Below, piece by piece: positions 7,144-9,310 of a stretch of DNA of 9,310 bases. Within the stretch, counting starts at the first letter, position 1; the number at the start of each line of letters is the position of its first letter. The stretch comes from Desulfuromonas sp. GTDB lineage: Bacteria > Desulfobacterota > Desulfuromonadia > Desulfuromonadales > Trichloromonadaceae. The stretch is from positions 1 through 9,310 of the forward strand of contig JAQYWA010000061.1 of the NCBI GenBank assembly GCA_030145265.1. The letters are read 5' to 3'. The position numbers and the translations under genes are program-made. The notes under the pieces were generated by a model. The model ran no database searches. It was not told where the DNA came from and saw nothing but the letters and a program-made list of their open reading frames with translations.

Positions 7144-8706
7144 ATGTCCCAGGACATCCATAGCGAAAAGATTCTCATCCTCGATTTTGGCTCTCAATAC
7201 ACCCAGCTGATTGCTCGCCGGGTCCGTGAAGCCCATGTCTATTGCGAACTGCATGCTTTTGACATGGATATTCAGGCCATCCGCGAGTTTGCTCCCCAGG
7301 GGATCATCCTCTCCGGCGGACCCAAGTCGGTTTACGAGGCAGGGGCGCCGGCCATTGCTGAAGAACTGTTCGAACTCGGTGTGCCGGTTCTTGGTATCTG
7401 CTATGGCATGCAGCTGCTCAGTCGCCATTTCGGCGGCGAGGTGGTGCCGGCCGGCAAGCGGGAGTTCGGTCACGCCGACCTGATCGCTCAAGGAACCCCC
7501 GGGTCGTTGTTTGAGGGTTTTTTTGCCGACGGTAAAAGCCCGGTCTGGATGAGTCACGGTGACCACGTCGAAAAAGTACCTACTGGATTCGAAATTGTTG
7601 CCGCTACCGACAACGCCCCGGTCTGTGCCATCCAGAATGTCGAGCGCAACCTGTACGGGGTGCAGTTTCATCCTGAAGTTAACCATACGCCGCGCGGCGA
7701 ACTGCTGCTCGATACCTTTGTTCGCAAGATCTGTGGCTGCAGCGGCCAATGGACTCCGGGGCAGATTATCGAGGACGCCATCGCCCGCATCCGCGAGCAG
7801 GTCGGTGACGAAGAGGTGATTCTTGGCCTGTCCGGCGGTGTCGATTCGTCGGTTGCTGCCGCCCTGATTCATCGCGCCATCGGTGATCAGCTGACCTGCG
7901 TCTTTGTCGACAACGGCCTGCTGCGCCTCGGCGAAGGGGACCAGGTGATGGCGACTTTCGGCGAGAACCTGGGAGTCAAGGTGATCCGGGTCGATGCCGA
8001 AGATCGCTTTCTGGGAAAACTGGCCGGTGAAACCGACCCGGAGAAAAAACGCAAAATTATCGGTAACCTGTTTGTCGATATCTTTGAAGAAGAGTCGAAA
8101 CATCTGGAAAACGCCAAGTGGCTGGCGCAGGGAACCATTTATCCCGACGTGATCGAATCAGCTGGCGCCAAGACCGGCAAGGCGCAAAACATCAAGAGCC
8201 ATCACAACGTCGGCGGCCTGCCCGACTACATGACTCTCAAGCTGCTCGAACCGCTGCGCGAGATGTTCAAGGATGAGGTGCGCGCCGTCGGCGAGGAGCT
8301 TGGCCTGCCGCACCGCATGGTTTGGCGGCATCCCTTCCCTGGGCCCGGTCTCGGGGTCCGGATTCTCGGCGCGGTGAAAAAGGAATACTGCGACATCCTG
8401 CGCCAGGCTGACGCCATCTATATCGAAGAGCTTTACAGCAGCGGTCATTACGACAAAATCAGCCAGGCCTTCGCTGTCTTCCTGCCGGTCAAGAGCGTCG
8501 GCGTCATGGGCGATGGCCGCACCTACGAATACGTTGTTGCCCTGCGCGCGGTGGAAACTAAGGACTTCATGACCGCCGACTGGTACCCGATGCCCTACGC
8601 CGACCTGGCGCGGATAAGTAGTCGGATTATCAACGAGGTCAAGGGGATCAACCGCGTCACCTACGACATTTCGAGCAAACCACCGGCGACGATCGAGTGG
8701 GAATAG
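7144..8706 (+). CDS. guaA: GMP synthase (glutamine-hydrolysing)
   Basis: Converts XMP, ATP and glutamine to GMP in the cytosol, the step after IMP dehydrogenase. The 520-residue length is typical of the fused bacterial form. Residues about 8-200 are the class I glutamine amidotransferase: [18 protein letters not shown] (57-60), nucleophile Cys86 in GICYGMQ, and His176/Glu178 in QFHPEV complete the triad. Residues about 205-395 are the ATP pyrophosphatase domain, with the PP-loop LSGGVDSS (229-236) and the FVDNGLLR stretch. The C-terminal dimerisation and XMP-binding domain carries [13 protein letters not shown] (395-407), DGRTYEY, and the conserved end [14 protein letters not shown]. The start at ATG 7144 gives the usual short N-terminus. 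A longer frame beginning at TTG 7132 would add four residues and use the ribosome binding site as coding sequence. Cotranscription with guaB is likely but interrupted by a strong hairpin. Confidence 0.98.
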   Translation: MSQDIHSEKILILDFGSQYTQLIARRVREAHVYCELHAFDMDIQAIREFAPQGIILSGGPKSVYEAGAPAIAEELFELGVPVLGICYGMQLLSRHFGGEVVPAGKREFGHADLIAQGTPGSLFEGFFADGKSPVWMSHGDHVEKVPTGFEIVAATDNAPVCAIQNVERNLYGVQFHPEVNHTPRGELLLDTFVRKICGCSGQWTPGQIIEDAIARIREQVGDEEVILGLSGGVDSSVAAALIHRAIGDQLTCVFVDNGLLRLGEGDQVMATFGENLGVKVIRVDAEDRFLGKLAGETDPEKKRKIIGNLFVDIFEEESKHLENAKWLAQGTIYPDVIESAGAKTGKAQNIKSHHNVGGLPDYMTLKLLEPLREMFKDEVRAVGEELGLPHRMVWRHPFPGPGLGVRILGAVKKEYCDILRQADAIYIEELYSSGHYDKISQAFAVFLPVKSVGVMGDGRTYEYVVALRAVETKDFMTADWYPMPYADLARISSRIINEVKGINRVTYDISSKPPATIEWE

Positions 8707-8711
8707 CATTG

Positions 8712-8744
8712 AAAAGCCGTTCGGGTATACCGGGCGGCTTTTTT
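8712..8744 (+). terminator. Intrinsic terminator after guaA
   Basis: The arms AAAAGCCGTTCGG (8712-8724) and CCGGGCGGCTTTT (8730-8742) pair over 13 bp, including two G-U pairs, around a five-base loop GTATA. The T run extends to 8744. It starts six bases after the guaA stop codon. The A tract before the stem could make it work in both directions. Confidence 0.85.
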
Positions 8745-8749
8745 GTATT

Positions 8750-8942
8750 CTGGTTATGCACTACGCTCCAGTAAATTCGTTAGCGATCAAATTGTTGGAA
8801 AATCGGTCATAATTAATCTCCCTCTCCCTTGATGGGAGAGGGTCGGGGTGAGGGTGAGCGTCAGATCAATGCCCCCTCCCCTTAATCCCCTCCCACAAGG
8901 GGAGGGGGAATATTTTCCAACTTGAGTTATGTGCATAACCAG
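8750..8942. repeat. 193-bp nested inverted-repeat element (MITE-like or palindromic repeat cluster)
   Basis: This noncoding stretch between guaA and the hydrolase gene has three layers of symmetry. The ends CTGGTTATGCAC (8750-8761) and GTGCATAACCAG (8931-8942) are perfect 12-bp inverted repeats. Inside, GTTGGAAAAT (8794-8803) and ATTTTCCAAC (8912-8921) are perfect 10-bp inverted repeats. Between them are two hairpins: CCCTCTCCC/GGGAGAGGG (8820-8828 with 8834-8842) and CCCCCTCCCCTT/AAGGGGAGGGGG (8872-8883 with 8897-8908). The C/T-rich hairpins resemble an intergenic repeat seen in many proteobacterial genomes. No coding capacity and no clear target-site duplication are visible. It could be a nonautonomous mobile element or a pile of independent repeats. 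Confidence 0.55.
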
Positions 8943-8952
8943 GTTTTATATT
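8922..8952 (+). promoter_or_regulatory. Weak promoter candidate with operator-like dyad before the hydrolase gene
   Basis: TTGAGT (8922-8927) and TATATT (8947-8952) are separated by 19 bp, longer than optimal. The perfect 6+2+6 dyad GTTATGTGCATAAC (8926-8939) overlaps the -35 side and the spacer, where a repressor would be expected to bind. The T/A-rich stretch also offers TATTAT at 8949. The promoter call is tentative; the dyad itself is directly visible. Confidence 0.35.
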
Positions 8953-8987
8953 ATAGTGACGAAGATTGCAGTCTGAACCGATTTTCC

Positions 8988-8994
8988 GGGAGGG
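8988..8994 (+). promoter_or_regulatory. Ribosome binding site for the TTG-initiated hydrolase gene
   Basis: GGGAGGG lies seven bases before TTG 9002, with no ATG or GTG in that frame nearby upstream. It is the main reason for choosing the TTG start. Confidence 0.7.
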
Positions 8995-9001
8995 CTTATC
9001 G

Positions 9002-9310
9002 TTGAATCGTCTTGCGCGACTTATCGTTGTTCATGGGCTTAGCCTGTGCCTGTCGGCAATCGTTGTCCTGACTATTTTTTCTGTTGCTGAATGCCATGCC
9101 GGGTCAGTCGGACAAGCGTCCCCGGGCATGCGCGAGCAGATTGTTGCCGAGCCGATTTTCGGTGGTAGCGCCTATATTCTCGAAGCCGGCGAGAAGGGAA
9201 ATCCGCCCCTGGTGCTGGTGCATGGGCTTGGAGATATGGCCTCGGACACCTGGCGTTCGCTGATGCCTGCACTGGCTAAAACCTACCACGTGGTAACCTT
9301 TGATTTGCCC
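9002..9310 (+). CDS. Exported alpha/beta hydrolase, N-terminal part
   Basis: The frame runs off the window after 103 codons. Starting at TTG 9002, the protein has a basic N-region (MNRLARL), a hydrophobic core of about 20 residues (8-29), and possible signal peptidase I sites after A29 (SVA) or A33 (CHA). The cysteine at 31 is not in a good lipobox. The mature part leads into the first strands of an alpha/beta hydrolase: PPLVLVHGLGD (68-78), whose HGLG is the oxyanion-hole motif, then W84, LMPALAKTYHVVTFDLP with the strand-4 Asp at 101. The nucleophile and catalytic His lie beyond the window, so the substrate (ester, lactone or other) is unknown. An internal ATG at codon 43 would remove the signal peptide and lacks the strong ribosome binding site. 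The gene is separated from guaA by a terminator and the repeat element, so it is probably a separate transcript. Confidence 0.75.
   Translation, partial: MNRLARLIVVHGLSLCLSAIVVLTIFSVAECHAGSVGQASPGMREQIVAEPIFGGSAYILEAGEKGNPPLVLVHGLGDMASDTWRSLMPALAKTYHVVTFDLP

Noticed and set aside
7108..8103. 331-codon minus-strand frame opposite guaA
   Set aside because: Fully antisense to a highly conserved enzyme; its composition mirrors guaA codons.
8820..8908. Two C/G-rich hairpins as a CRISPR array or as tandem repeats
   Set aside because: The two units differ in sequence and are palindromes rather than direct repeats with regular spacers; no cas gene is nearby.

Overview
The window most resembles a chromosomal segment from a GC-rich deltaproteobacterium of the Desulfuromonadales type (Geobacter/Pelobacter/Desulfuromonas relatives). 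This is inferred from the base composition, from the receiver plus DUF4388 (PATAN) protein architecture, and from the palindromic intergenic repeats; no single sequence proves it. All recognisable genes lie on the + strand, and the long minus-strand reading frames are shadows of them.

Region 1 (1-4195) looks like one transcription unit: the 3' end of miaB, a 627-residue multidomain signalling protein, a 493-residue receiver/PATAN protein, and a PHP-family phosphoesterase. Spacings are short (38 nt, 12 nt, and an ATGA overlap). The two signalling proteins are built largely from signalling domains that have lost key catalytic residues. The first has a receiver with Glu instead of the phospho-acceptor Asp, a GGDEF domain without a catalytic site but with an intact RxxD inhibitory-site motif in the right place, and a DICT-like C-terminus. 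The second has a receiver without its acidic pair, a PATAN domain, and a C-terminal part that looks like a small GTPase without its nucleotide-binding motifs. This is the part of the window most likely to hold undescribed biology: a possible c-di-GMP-reading, non-catalytic signalling pair coupled to a PHP phosphoesterase.

Region 2 (4196-5430) has a long imperfect palindrome ending in a T tract, which may be both a dispersed repeat and the terminator of unit 1. It is followed by a single M42-family aminopeptidase gene with its own terminator-like hairpin.

Region 3 (5431-8744) is the guanine nucleotide branch of purine synthesis. A clear sigma70-type promoter precedes guaB (IMP dehydrogenase), which is followed by guaA (GMP synthase). 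A textbook intrinsic terminator sits in the 59-nt guaB-guaA gap with its T tract directly against the guaA ribosome binding site. Another hairpin terminator follows guaA. The two enzymes act in sequence, IMP to XMP to GMP.

Region 4 (8745-9310) holds a 193-bp nested inverted-repeat structure with two C/G-rich hairpins, then an operator-like dyad and a weak promoter candidate. It ends with the 5' part of a gene starting at TTG that encodes an exported alpha/beta hydrolase, cut by the window edge.
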